NCBI GenBank assembly: GCA_903642325.1
Contig: CAHJWM010000005.1
Span: 88,929 to 152,928, forward strand
Length of the DNA: 64,000 nt
Direction of reading: 5' to 3'
Origin: Myxococcales bacterium
GTDB lineage: Bacteria; Myxococcota_A; Polyangia; Polyangiales; Polyangiaceae
The notes under the pieces were generated by a model. The model saw only the letters and a program-made list of their open reading frames with translations, did not search any database and had not been told where the DNA came from. The position numbers and the translations under genes are program-made. Below are positions 35,969 through 44,040 of the stretch, one piece after another. Every line of letters starts with the position of its first letter. Within the stretch, counting starts at the first letter, position 1.

Positions 35969-37215
35969 AATACGTGCTGGCCTGCGCGCTTGGCGGCGCG
36001 GGGCTATTCGGCGTGGCCGCCGCGGGTTGTGACGCCGTGCGAGGCGGCGCGAATCCCGAAATGCCGCTCTGGCTGCGGCGGCCAAACTTCTCGATGCAGC
36101 TGAACTATTCGCGCGTCTTGGTCGCCCCGTCACGTCGCGCGGGTGAGCCGTACGAGCGCGGTCAACCGGAGATCGACCCGGTCGGGCGGCGCGTGTTCGT
36201 GGGCTCGAGCGATCACGGTCTATACGCGCTCCGCGCCGACAACGGCGCTCAAATCTGGCGCTTCGAGACGCTCGGCTTCGTGCAGTGCGCGCCACTCTAC
36301 GATGCGAGCGAAGACGTCGTGTACTTCGGTTCCAACGACGGCGCCTTATATAAGGTGTCGGCAAGGGACGGCACGTTGCTTTGGCGGTTCATGACCAACG
36401 CGGAGGTCTCGCGGCGACCGGTCCTGCACCAAGGGCTGCTATTCGCAGTGAATGCCAACGACACGCTGATGGCGATCGAACCGGCTACGGGCAAGCTAAA
36501 GTGGTCGGAGCATCGCTCACCGGCGGCCGGCATGGAGGTCGCGGGTTATGCCGGCCCGGCGGTATTTCGTGGCAAAGTCTACACGGGCTTCAGTGACGGC
36601 AATGTGATGGCGTATGACGCGGAGACCGGCGCTGAACGCTGGCAACCGGTCGATTTGGCTGCTGAGGCGGAGCAAACTCTGGGCGAGCTGCCGCAACAAT
36701 TGGACGTCGATACGACTCCGGTCGCGAATGTTCTGCCGGGCGGCCCAGTCGTATACGTCGCGAGCTACGCAGGCGGCGTATTCGCCCTCGACGCTGAAAC
36801 CGGTGTGCAGGTTTGGCCCAACACCGCGGTGTCCGGAGTGAACGAGCTCACGCTCTGGCGCGAGCCCGCTCACGTTCGCCGTGACGGCGGCCCGCCCGAG
36901 CCGGAGCGAACGATCTTGATTGCGTCGAGCGGTACGAGCGGCCTCTGGGGGCTCGATCCGGAAACCGGGCGTGAGCTCTGGCGGCGGGCTGTGCCGACCG
37001 GCGGCGTGTCCGCGCCGGTCCCGATCAGCGGCGCGCTGCTCATGTCCGCGTCGCGCCTGGGAGTATTCCTGGTCTCGCCACTAGGCGGCGAGCTCATCGA
37101 CGGTATCCACGTTTCGGACGGCACCAGCATGACGCCGGCCGCGTTCGGCTCGCGCGCCTTCGTGATGACCAACGGCGGAACCTTCCTGAGCCTGACCGTC
37201 ACGCCGCCGATCTGA
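35965..37215 (+). CDS. bamB: PQQ-repeat beta-propeller lipoprotein, BamB-like
   Basis: 416 residues from GTG 35965. The signal ends in 'VAAAGC' (lipobox). PQQ-type propeller blades are evident: 'GRRVFVGSSDHGLYALRADNGAQIWRFET', 'DVVYFGSNDGALYKVSARDGTLLWRF', 'FALDAETGVQVWP' and 'WGLDPETGRELWRRAV'. BamB is the propeller lipoprotein of the outer-membrane beta-barrel assembly complex. Overlap with the YfgM-like gene supports that role, although other PQQ lipoproteins are possible. It is the last backbone gene before the dif-like site. Confidence 0.82.
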   Translation: MKYVLACALGGAGLFGVAAAGCDAVRGGANPEMPLWLRRPNFSMQLNYSRVLVAPSRRAGEPYERGQPEIDPVGRRVFVGSSDHGLYALRADNGAQIWRFETLGFVQCAPLYDASEDVVYFGSNDGALYKVSARDGTLLWRFMTNAEVSRRPVLHQGLLFAVNANDTLMAIEPATGKLKWSEHRSPAAGMEVAGYAGPAVFRGKVYTGFSDGNVMAYDAETGAERWQPVDLAAEAEQTLGELPQQLDVDTTPVANVLPGGPVVYVASYAGGVFALDAETGVQVWPNTAVSGVNELTLWREPAHVRRDGGPPEPERTILIASSGTSGLWGLDPETGRELWRRAVPTGGVSAPVPISGALLMSASRLGVFLVSPLGGELIDGIHVSDGTSMTPAAFGSRAFVMTNGGTFLSLTVTPPI

Positions 37216-37365
37216 CGCCCGCGCCAACCGCGCCGCGCTGCTCACGGCGCTTATTGGGAGAGATTTGGGCGCTCGGCAGCGCCGCACGGCGCCCATTGGC
37301 GAGGGTTTGGGCGCTCATTGGCGCCGCCCAGCAGCTCGCAACCGTCGAACGCGCCCCCTGACACT
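37216..37365. other. Intergenic stretch with imperfect direct repeats
   Basis: No gene is visible. A motif of about 21 bases (attgg-gag-tttgggcgctc) occurs twice, near 37252-37273 and 37295-37316, with alternating CGGCGC runs. It lies directly upstream of the dif-like site. Confidence 0.6.
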
Positions 37366-37393
37366 AGTTCGCATAAGATACATTATGTCAACT
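37366..37393 (+). other. dif: dif-like XerC/XerD recombination site
   Basis: The XerC-like arm AGTTCGCATAA (37366-37376), a six-base centre GATACA and the XerD-like arm TTATGTCAACT (37383-37393) are present. Compared by eye with the E. coli dif site recalled from memory, 9 of 11 positions match in each arm and 21 of 28 overall. The site marks where XerCD resolves chromosome dimers and normally occurs once per chromosome, at the terminus. The first copy of the island repeat abuts its XerD arm. Confidence 0.8.
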
Positions 37394-37424
37394 AACCGGG
37401 TAGTGCATCAGTTTGATCCGGTCG
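37391..37424 (+). repeat. Island repeat, copy 1
   Basis: ACTAACCGGGTAGTGCATCAG followed by TTTGATCCGGTCG (one base over the limit if joined, so given in two parts). It directly continues the XerD arm of the dif-like site. The other copies are near 43041, 46538 and 47309, all in the same direction. Confidence 0.8.
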
Positions 37425-37672
37425 GCGGTCCGCTAGTTGCGCGCGTTCTTTCCGTCAGCCATTCTTGCTGGCAGCCCAATGGCCTACGCGCGTATTAAAA
37501 CAGAAATGCATGGCGATACTTCCCGCTGGATGCGGCGCGCCGCCGCCAAGCGCGCTGCTAGCCGATTGCGTCGGGTCGCCGATACCAAGGCCGCGCGTGA
37601 CGGCCATAATGACGCTGCGGCGCCAGACACTGCGCTACGCCTGAATTGCTCCCAAGCCTGCTAGACGACGCC
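37425..37672. other. Intergenic stretch after the dif-like site
   Basis: No supported gene is present. A plus-strand frame (37437-37664) is Arg/Ala-rich without a ribosome-binding site. It lies just upstream of the small CxxC gene and may contain its promoter. Confidence 0.4.
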
Positions 37673-37822
37673 ATGGCCCACCACAAGCGCAGGCGCCCGA
37701 CGCACCAGCGCGCCGGCTGCCTGCTGTGCAAGCCGCACAAGGATGAGCGCGCACGGAAGTTCGGCCCCGTCTCTGTCCGTCGAGCTATCCAGGACTGTCC
37801 GGCGGCATTGATTGACGCCTGA
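37673..37822 (+). CDS. Small basic CxxC protein
   Basis: 49 residues from ATG 37673: a basic start (MAHHKRRRPTHQRAG), then 'CLLCKPHKDERARKFG', and an end of 'IQDCPAALIDA'. The CxxC with nearby His residues could bind zinc. I recall similar short 'HHKRxRPxxxRAGCLLCKPxK' proteins in many bacteria, without a known function. A second, frameshifted copy lies at 46582-46706, which argues that this is a coding unit that has been duplicated within the island. Confidence 0.6.
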   Translation: MAHHKRRRPTHQRAGCLLCKPHKDERARKFGPVSVRRAIQDCPAALIDA

Positions 37823-37955
37823 GTTGTCGATAATGGGGGCGCCGACTGGCCGAAGTCTGTCGGGACTCGGCCAAAGCTGAGGACTTTCCGCGGGCAGCCC
37901 GGGCGTTCCAGGAAGCGTCCGCCAAACGGGCGTACGCTCTGGCCCGGAGCATGTG

Positions 37956-38633
37956 ATGACCCCGCTGGCCGACTGCTTGTACCCGCTTGAGGCGGCGTGG
38001 CAGTCTCCGCGGCCAATGACCGATCCGGTGGGTTCAGAGGCTGTTGATGCCAGCGATCCTCCCAGCGTGAGAGCCGCAGGCGCGAAGCTTTTGAGCGACC
38101 GGGCAGAACAGATTATCAAACTGGTCGGCCTCCTGCTGATGACGACCGCCGCGGTCACGGCCCCATACCTTGTCTTCAACGGCCGCGTGAGCGCTCTTGA
38201 GACCGCTATCGGTGCACTAACGCAGACGGTTGCCGGTAACGACAAGCGACTGACCGAGACGCTCTCCGCTAACGACAAGCACCTGACCGAGATCATTGCT
38301 TCGAACGATAAGCGGCTGGATGAAAAGCTGAACGTCATCGGGACTTGGCTGAGGGACCCAACCAAGTTTCCCGGCGGCGGCGTCATTCCAAGCCCGTCCG
38401 CGAATTCACCCGATCCCGTGTCGCAGGGACTGCGCGGCTTCCCGAGCAACGTGGCGCCGGTCTCAGCCCCGGAGTGCGTTAGCTCGAAGACGTTCAACAA
38501 AATGCCCTGCGAGCTTGCGGCTAAAGACGGCTGCCGTGGTCTGAGCGGTTTCACGCCCGAGCGCTACCGGGAGATTCGCCTGAAGGCCGGCGTCGGCGAA
38601 TACATGCTTGTTTGTGCCGAAAAAGCGCCCTAG
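37956..38633 (+). CDS. Single-span membrane protein, intact copy
   Basis: About 225 residues from ATG 37956. One membrane helix (about 54-76, 'LVGLLLMTTAAVTAPYLVF') is followed by a heptad-like repeat of 'NDKRLTETLSANDKHLTE' type (about 90-125), a Pro/Ser-rich linker and a C-terminal Cys-containing domain ('ECVSSKTFNKMPCELAAKDGC'). The start is supported by the broken paralogue on the minus strand at 44041-44189: the first 24 codons align ('ADCLYPL', 'AAWQSP', 'MTDP') with mainly silent differences. A 66-bp tandem duplication covers its last codons. No family is recognised. Confidence 0.6.
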   Translation: MTPLADCLYPLEAAWQSPRPMTDPVGSEAVDASDPPSVRAAGAKLLSDRAEQIIKLVGLLLMTTAAVTAPYLVFNGRVSALETAIGALTQTVAGNDKRLTETLSANDKHLTEIIASNDKRLDEKLNVIGTWLRDPTKFPGGGVIPSPSANSPDPVSQGLRGFPSNVAPVSAPECVSSKTFNKMPCELAAKDGCRGLSGFTPERYREIRLKAGVGEYMLVCAEKAP

Positions 38634-38712
38634 GCGGTTTGAATCGTGAAGGCCGGCGTCGGCGAATACATGCTTGTTTGTGCCGAAAAAGCGCCCTAGG
38701 CGGTTTGAATCG
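38581..38712. repeat. Perfect 66-bp tandem duplication
   Basis: The unit at 38581-38646 (tgaaggccggcgtcgg ... ggtttgaatcg) is repeated exactly at 38647-38712. It includes the last codons and TAG of the membrane-protein gene and the last codons and TAG of the convergent transposase gene, so each copy holds both stop codons. Absence of any mismatch indicates a recent event. Confidence 0.95.
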
Positions 38713-39616
38713 CACGCGGCCCTGATTCCGGCGGCGCGCCGATCTTCCTGACGCGCCCCTTCGGCTGCTCCGGTAGCAGCGCGATCACCTCGTCCAGGCC
38801 CCACACGTGGTCGGCAACGCCAGCGGCCATGGCTGGCGTTCGCTTCACGCCCTGCTCGGTCAGCGTCATGTGGGGCCGGCAGAAGTTGTAAAACATGAAC
38901 ATGAGCGCGGTGGCCGCCTCGTGGTTCTGGATCTTCTTGGAGTGAGCGTTCGTGAGCCGCGTGAACCGGCGGTTAGACATGCGGATCTTGAGGTTCTGGC
39001 GCTCGACGTAGCTCGTTGAGATGTGCTCGGGATCCGGGAACCCGTGCCGCACGTCCACCTTTACGCCGCAGCACTTGGGCTGGCTATACTTCGAGTCCGG
39101 CCCGTTGGTGCTCACGCCCTCGTATATTTTGATCAGCTGCGCGTAGTCGACCGAGCCGGGCGGAAACGCGAGCGTCGTGGCCCAGCGGGAGGACTTCAGG
39201 CTATCCGTCGTCAGCTGGATCCGGCCGTCAACGCGCGCCGCCAAATCGAGCATAAAATGGTTAGCGCAGTAGGCATCGCGGGCGCCGATGTACCAGGTGA
39301 TCATCAGCTTGGTATCGGCGTCGATCGCGGTCCACGTCCAGACGGAGCCGAAGCCCGGCACGCCCCTCATGTGCTCCGGGACGTTCTTCTCTTTCGCATA
39401 GCAGAACGACCAGATTTCGTCGGCCTGTACGCGCTTCGTAGACAGCCCACGGAGCGACTTGTCCTGGTAGGCGTCGCAGGCCGCGCCAAGCTCTGTCAGC
39501 AGCTTTAGAACCGTGTTCATGGCCACGCCCGTCATGCGGCACGTCGACCGCAGAGAACAGCCCTCGACCAAGCACGAGATCACGCGGGCGCGGGTTGCTG
39601 TGTCGAGCCGGTTCAT
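38696..39616 (-). CDS. IS1-family transposase (intact)
   Basis: About 306 residues from ATG 39616 (MNRLDTATRARVISCLVEG). An N-terminal helix-turn-helix ('SLRSTCRMTGVAMNTVLKLL') is followed by a DDE catalytic domain: Asp in 'QADEIWSFCYAKEKNVP', Asp in 'QLTTDSLKSSR' and Glu in 'STSYVERQNLKIRMSNRR'. The C-terminal 'YNFCRPHMTL' is typical. The residue after the second Asp is unusual (Ser-Leu-Lys instead of Gly-His-Lys). The frame is complete, so the gene may still be active. The truncated second copy shares high identity for about 180 residues. Confidence 0.88.
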   Translation of the reverse strand: MNRLDTATRARVISCLVEGCSLRSTCRMTGVAMNTVLKLLTELGAACDAYQDKSLRGLSTKRVQADEIWSFCYAKEKNVPEHMRGVPGFGSVWTWTAIDADTKLMITWYIGARDAYCANHFMLDLAARVDGRIQLTTDSLKSSRWATTLAFPPGSVDYAQLIKIYEGVSTNGPDSKYSQPKCCGVKVDVRHGFPDPEHISTSYVERQNLKIRMSNRRFTRLTNAHSKKIQNHEAATALMFMFYNFCRPHMTLTEQGVKRTPAMAAGVADHVWGLDEVIALLPEQPKGRVRKIGAPPESGPRAIQTA

Positions 39617-39676
39617 ACTCAACACTATGCGTGAGCGGTCGCGCATGAGCAACCGGTGCTAGGACAGTTAATGTCC
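38696..39676 (-). mobile_element. IS1-family element, complete transposase
   Basis: The transposase gene runs 39616-38696. The upstream end contains an inverted repeat GGACA-N5-TGTCC (39662-39676). The same sequence, with another centre, precedes the truncated copy at 43444. The outer ends of the element were not located with certainty, and no target-site duplication was found by eye. Confidence 0.7.
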
Positions 39677-39786
39677 TGGCTCGACACGGGAGAATAGCGT
39701 CAATTCTCGGCGGATTGGTGCGATACGCGGACACAGCGCTTGCCCGTAGTCTGACGACGCAAAGGCCAGTAAGTTCGGCTGTCCAG

Positions 39787-40668
39787 ATGGCCGACATACA
39801 CACGTTCGACGACTACATGCGGCCCATGATCGCCGCACTCCGACGGCTCGGAGGATCGGCCACCATTCAAGAGCTGTACGACGCGATCGTTGACGAGATG
39901 AAGCTGTCCGAAACGCAGCTGTCACTCCTTCACGACCCGGATAAAGGTAGCCAGACCGAGGCCGCTTACAGGATGGCGTGGGCGCGTACGTGGCTCAAAA
40001 AAGCTGGCTTTCTAACGAACAGTGCTCGCGGCGTCTGGACACTAACCCCGAAGGGGCGTGAAGAAGACGTTGATCCGGACCTGGTGATTGAGCAGGTCCG
40101 CGCGGGGTACGCCGCCCGCAAATCGTCTCCCGACGCGCAGGGGGTGTTGGCGTCTGTAACGGCGGTGAACGAGATTGTTCCTGATATAGACGAACCGGAC
40201 GCGCCAGAGGGCTGGCACCAGCGTTTGACGCGGCGGCTATTAGCCATGCCCCCGGATGCTTTTGAGCGGCTCTGTCAGCGGATCTTGCGCGAGAGTGGAT
40301 TTATTGAGGTCAAGGTTACAGGGCGGTCAGGTGACGGTGGGATCGACGGAATCGGCATCCTCCGCTTGCAGCGCGTAGTGAGTTTCCAGGTGCTATTCCA
40401 ATGCAAGCGCTACCAAGGATCAGTTAGCCCGAAAGAAATTCGCGACTTCCGCGGCGCGATGGTCGGTCGCTCAGACAAGGGCCTATTCTTGACCACGGGC
40501 TCGTTTTCCCGGGCCGCACAGGAAGAGGCAACGCGCGATGGCGCCCCGCCGATTGATCTGATCGACAGCTATCGACTTGCTGACTTGCTCAAAGAATTGA
40601 GCCTTGGGGTTCAGACGGCGATGATCGAAAAGGTCGACATTGACGAACGATGGTTCGACGGTATCTAG
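39787..40668 (+). CDS. Mrr-like restriction endonuclease
   Basis: About 293 residues from ATG 39787. The N-terminal winged-helix region (Mrr_N, about 5-95) is followed by a PD-(D/E)xK nuclease domain (about 150-290): 'FERLCQRILRESGF', 'GRSGDGGIDGIGIL' and 'FQVLFQCKRYQGSVSP', i.e. catalytic Asp and Gln-Cys-Lys. Mrr enzymes cut DNA carrying modified bases, often methylated. It converges on the methyltransferase-nuclease gene with a 36-bp gap, forming a defence pair. No signal peptide or membrane helix is seen. Confidence 0.88.
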   Translation: MADIHTFDDYMRPMIAALRRLGGSATIQELYDAIVDEMKLSETQLSLLHDPDKGSQTEAAYRMAWARTWLKKAGFLTNSARGVWTLTPKGREEDVDPDLVIEQVRAGYAARKSSPDAQGVLASVTAVNEIVPDIDEPDAPEGWHQRLTRRLLAMPPDAFERLCQRILRESGFIEVKVTGRSGDGGIDGIGILRLQRVVSFQVLFQCKRYQGSVSPKEIRDFRGAMVGRSDKGLFLTTGSFSRAAQEEATRDGAPPIDLIDSYRLADLLKELSLGVQTAMIEKVDIDERWFDGI

Positions 40669-40704
40669 GCCGACTGGGCCGCGTATCAATGACCGATTCA
40701 GGGC

Positions 40705-42489
40705 CTACTTGGAGCGACCTGATTTCGGCTGTTTTGTCGGGGATTCCATAACTTTTCGAGGTGTGCCCTTTACTGGCGTGCCAATGGGTCCGGGCTTGCC
40801 TTTGATCGGCGGTCTCGGCTGCGTTCTCTTCATTGAGGCAGCAGGAAACGGGAGCTGCAAGTTCTCGCCATGTCGCGGCTCCGCAGGGGGTGGTGAAGAC
40901 TGTGAACGCGGCGTGACGTTCAGTCCCGGCAGCTGAACAGTGCCTGCCAAAATCTCAGGGATCGTGATGATCCTGATTCGATGCTCCAGCTTGCCATCAC
41001 GACGAGTTGCGGCCGGCCCCGTGCCGAGTTCCCGAGCAAGCGTACGCATGCCGGTGGTCGGCGTGTGCATGGTGACTAGGATCCCGTAGTCGGCCTTTTC
41101 GAGTCGTACAGTGCTCTCCAGGCTCTTCACCATCTCCGGAGTCAGCGTTCGGCCGCCCTTGACGGAGATGATCACACGGCGCTGAACGCTGCCGGTGAAA
41201 TCTCGGAGCATCAGTTCGCCATCAATCCCGCCGTCTCCGCCCTTTTTCTTCTCGCCCTTTGGCGGTTGGCCGCCCAGCTTTCGCACCGCCCACCACTGAA
41301 AGTCATATGGATTCGTTTCGGCTAGATGCGCCGCTCCTTCAACGTCCGATGGTTCGCCGTACTCGGTCCAAACTCGTGGCTGAAATTTCTCGTCGAGCCG
41401 GTCTTTGATCACGTCGATCGCGCGGATCGCAATGTCGATCCCTATCCATTTCCGCCCCATGTCCTCGCAAGCTTCGATGGTCGTCCCGCAACCGCAGAAT
41501 GGGTCGAGAACCAAGTCGCCTGTGTTGGTGGACAGGGATAGAATTCGGGCGAGCAACGGCCGTGGCTTTTGAGTGTCGTAGCCAGTGTCGTCTCGAGCCT
41601 GCGAATTGTTCGGCGGTATATCGATCCACACGTCGCCAAGCGGCTTGCCTCGCTGCTCGTCCAGATACCGCTTATATCGAGGGACACCGCCCGGTTTCGG
41701 CTGAACGACGAGCCCAGCCTCGTAAGCCTCTTGCATTCTCGGCTTCGTCCATCGCCAGACGCGAGTAACGCCAAGAAACTCATAGGTCAGGTTCGGACGA
41801 TCGGGGCTCGGGTTGATCAGGCTCGTAAGCTGATAGCGGCGTCCGCTCTGGTCGACGGTGGAGTACTTCGCCAGCGTCTTCTCGTCGAGATCGTCGAGAT
41901 CATACGGCATAAACATGCCGTCGGTGTTCCACGTCCGCTCCGCCCCTTTGCGGTAAGACAGGATCACGTCGTGATTGTTCGGGAGATGCTTGGTGCTCAG
42001 TCCCTTGGACAGGGTGCGCTGCCAGATGATCTCGTTGCAGAAATTCTGCGCTCCAAAAACCGAATCGAGGATTATCTTCAGGTAATGGCTGGCAGTCGGA
42101 TCGCAATGCAAGTAGAGCGACCCGCTTGGTCGTAGCGCGCGACGCATCTCGATGAGGCGGATTCCCATCATTGACAAATATGCGAGCGTGTCCCGCTGGT
42201 TCTCCCAGAGAAATGGCTTTAGCGCGCGCATCATGTCGCTGAGTGCTTGCGGCACGCGAACACCCGCCGGCGCCTGCCCGGTAAGTTCTGCGAAAGCGCG
42301 TTCAGCCGAATCCTCCCAATGCCATGTGTCGACGAAAGCCTGCTGTTGAGCCCGCGAATCCTTGTGGTTCACGTTGTACGTGCGAGCAGAATTGAAGGGC
42401 GGATCTAGGTAGATCAAGTCCACTGACTCGGTCGCCACCTTGTGCCGAAGCACGTCCAGATTGTCCCCGTAGTAAAGATCGCCGGGCAT
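40705..42489 (-). CDS. DNA methyltransferase fused to an Mrr-like nuclease domain
   Basis: About 594 residues from ATG 42489 (MPGDLYYGDNLDVLRHKV). The catalytic motif DPPF lies at about residue 29 and the SAM motif DPFCGCGTT at about 329, an order typical of beta-class amino-methyltransferases (N6-adenine or N4-cytosine). The segment between them can hold target recognition. The C-terminal part (about 400-510) has 'GGDGGIDGELML' and 'VIISVKGG', a PD-(D/E)xK nuclease signature like Mrr. Modification and cleavage may therefore sit in one chain. The frame is open to 42708, adding 73 basic residues. Its C-terminus is homologous to the fragment at 43135-43443. Confidence 0.82.
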   Translation of the reverse strand: MPGDLYYGDNLDVLRHKVATESVDLIYLDPPFNSARTYNVNHKDSRAQQQAFVDTWHWEDSAERAFAELTGQAPAGVRVPQALSDMMRALKPFLWENQRDTLAYLSMMGIRLIEMRRALRPSGSLYLHCDPTASHYLKIILDSVFGAQNFCNEIIWQRTLSKGLSTKHLPNNHDVILSYRKGAERTWNTDGMFMPYDLDDLDEKTLAKYSTVDQSGRRYQLTSLINPSPDRPNLTYEFLGVTRVWRWTKPRMQEAYEAGLVVQPKPGGVPRYKRYLDEQRGKPLGDVWIDIPPNNSQARDDTGYDTQKPRPLLARILSLSTNTGDLVLDPFCGCGTTIEACEDMGRKWIGIDIAIRAIDVIKDRLDEKFQPRVWTEYGEPSDVEGAAHLAETNPYDFQWWAVRKLGGQPPKGEKKKGGDGGIDGELMLRDFTGSVQRRVIISVKGGRTLTPEMVKSLESTVRLEKADYGILVTMHTPTTGMRTLARELGTGPAATRRDGKLEHRIRIITIPEILAGTVQLPGLNVTPRSQSSPPPAEPRHGENLQLPFPAASMKRTQPRPPIKGKPGPIGTPVKGTPRKVMESPTKQPKSGRSK

Positions 42490-42708
42490 CGCGGACGAAA
42501 TTGTCACTCGACCCAGCGAGGCACTGACAACTTCCCCGATCCGTTTTTTTGCGGTCTTACGTTTCGTTCCGAGCGAGCACCTTTGCCGCAGTCCTGTCAA
42601 TTTCCCGGCAAGTCCCACCTTTGTGGTTCGGCGGCCGCTCGCCGCTGGTTGTGTGCGTCGTTTTTGCGCTGACTTGCCCAAACGGGCTCGGGGTGCCAGA
42701 TTCGCCAT

Positions 42709-42972
42709 ATGCGTGAACGCTCAGGCACCACAAAGAAGGCGAGCAAAACCAAGCGGCCGCTGGCCGACCCGAACCGAGCCGCTAGAAGCGTCCTGGACGC
42801 GGTCATCGCGCGAACCGAGGGCGAGCCCGCCAAGAATCCCGCAGCGGTCGCCTTGGGGCGAATGGGCGGTCTCAAGGGTGGCAAAGCCAGAGCTGAGGCC
42901 ATGACCACGAAGCAGCGGACAGCGTCGGCTAAGAAGGCGGCGAAGGCGCGCTGGGGCGACAAGGCTTCCTGA
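42709..42972 (+). CDS. Small Lys/Ala-rich 'GGLKGGKARA' protein
   Basis: 87 residues. A basic start is followed by 'RPLADPNRAARSVLDAVIART', 'AAVALGRMGGLKGGKARAEAM' and an end of 'SAKKAAKARWGDKAS'. The Gly-Gly-Leu-Lys-Gly-Gly-Lys core recurs in many small bacterial proteins of unknown role, and the composition suggests nucleic-acid binding. Its ATG forms one CATATG palindrome with the longest start of the methyltransferase frame, so that longest start is unlikely. Two broken copies are at 46734-46779 and 47163-47282. Confidence 0.6.
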   Translation: MRERSGTTKKASKTKRPLADPNRAARSVLDAVIARTEGEPAKNPAAVALGRMGGLKGGKARAEAMTTKQRTASAKKAAKARWGDKAS

Positions 42973-42987
42973 GCGGAAGCGCAGACC

Positions 42988-43003
42988 GAAGCCGTTAGGC
43001 TTC
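42988..43003 (+). terminator. Hairpin after the small Lys-rich gene
   Basis: The stem GAAGCC-GTTA-GGCTTC lies 16 bases after the stop. There is no T-run, so it may be a weak terminator or an RNA end. The same hairpin, with GTCA in the loop, follows the copy at 46734-46779. Confidence 0.4.
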
Positions 43004-43040
43004 ATGCGGGCCTCGGGCCGCTGGGCCGTTTGAAACTGAC

Positions 43041-43071
43041 GGACTACCACTAACCGGGTACTGCATCAGTT
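43041..43071 (+). repeat. Island repeat, copy 2
   Basis: GGACTACCACTAACCGGGTA then CTGCATCAGTT. It matches copy 3 on its left side (GGAC-ACTACC) and copy 1 in the core. Confidence 0.75.
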
Positions 43072-43134
43072 CCAGGCGGCCACGGAGCCGGCTCGTGACT
43101 AAGCCAGCTCGTTCGGTGCTGCGCACGTTCGCAA

Positions 43135-43443
43135 ATGGGCATTTACGTTTCAATGTTCGAGGCCACCAAGGCCATGCGAGACATTGCTCGCGAAGGCGGT
43201 TTCATCACCGACTCTAACGGGCAGGAATATCGGAAAATCCAGCTACTGACCGCGGAAGAGATACTCGTCGGGAAAAAACACCCGCACATGCCTGGACAAA
43301 ACGTAACCCCAGAGTCGGCGCGCCCTGGTCCGCGTAAAGGCGAGACGCTGTCCTTTCAGTTTGCAAAGTCGCGCGCCGCGCTGGCTAAGACATCTCCGAG
43401 CGAAGCCCCGAAAAAGCAGACCAAAGCCCGCGGCTCCAAGTAG
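43135..43443 (+). pseudogene. C-terminal fragment of a second methyltransferase-nuclease fusion
   Basis: 102 codons align with the last part of the fusion at 40705. 'GIYVSMFEATKAMRDIARE' corresponds to 'GILVTMHTPTTGMRTLARE', and 'IQLLTAEEILVGKK' with 'PGQNVTPESARPGP' correspond to 'IRIITIPEILAGT' with 'PGLNVTPRS'. No methyltransferase motifs remain. It could still be translated from ATG 43135, but the catalytic parts are gone. The lost part would have lain upstream, where island repeat copy 2 now sits. Confidence 0.7.
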
Positions 43444-44040
43444 GACATTCCCTGTCCCTCGAGCGGTTGCTGATGCGCGACCGCTCACGCATAGTGTTGA
43501 GCATGAATCGGCTCGACACAGCAACCCGCGCTCGCGTGATCTCGTGCTTGGTCGAGGGCTGTTCGCTGCGTTCCACCTGTCGCATGACGGGCGTGGCCAT
43601 GAACACGGTTCTGAAGCTTCTGACCGAGCTTGGGGCGGCCTGCGATGCGTTCCAGGACCGGACGCTGCGCGGGCTCTCCACGAAGCGCGTACAGGCCGAT
43701 GAAATCTGGTCGTTCTGCTACGCCAAAGAGAAGAACGTCCCGGCTCGGCTCAAAGACACGCCTGGCGTCGGCTCGGTCTGGACCTGGACCGCGATCGACG
43801 CTGACACTAAGCTCATGATCACCTGGTACATCGGCGGTCGCGACGCCTATTGCGCCAACGCCTTCATGCTCGACTTGGCGGCTCGCGTTGACGGCCGCAT
43901 CCAGCTGACCACGGACAGCCTCAAGGCGTACCGCTGGGCCGCTACGCTCGCGTTTCCGCCGGGCTCGGTGGACTATGCGCAGCTGATCAAGATCTACGAA
44001 GGCGTGAGCAGCAACGGCCCGGATTCAAAATACAGCCCAG
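43444..44040 (+). pseudogene. IS1-family transposase, 3'-truncated copy
   Basis: GGACA-N5-TGTCC at 43444-43458 precedes ATG 43503. The first about 180 residues match the intact transposase at 38696-39616, including 'QADEIWSFCYAKEKNVP' and 'LTTDSLKAYRW', up to 'GPDSKYS'. After 44040 the similarity stops and an unrelated tail continues to a stop at 44159. The catalytic Glu region is missing, so the protein cannot be active. Confidence 0.88.

Noticed and set aside
42490..42708. N-terminal extension of the methyltransferase-nuclease gene to ATG 42708
   Set aside because: That ATG forms a CATATG palindrome with the start of the facing small gene, which leaves no room for a promoter or ribosome-binding site. 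The family start MPGDLYYGDN at 42489 fits better.
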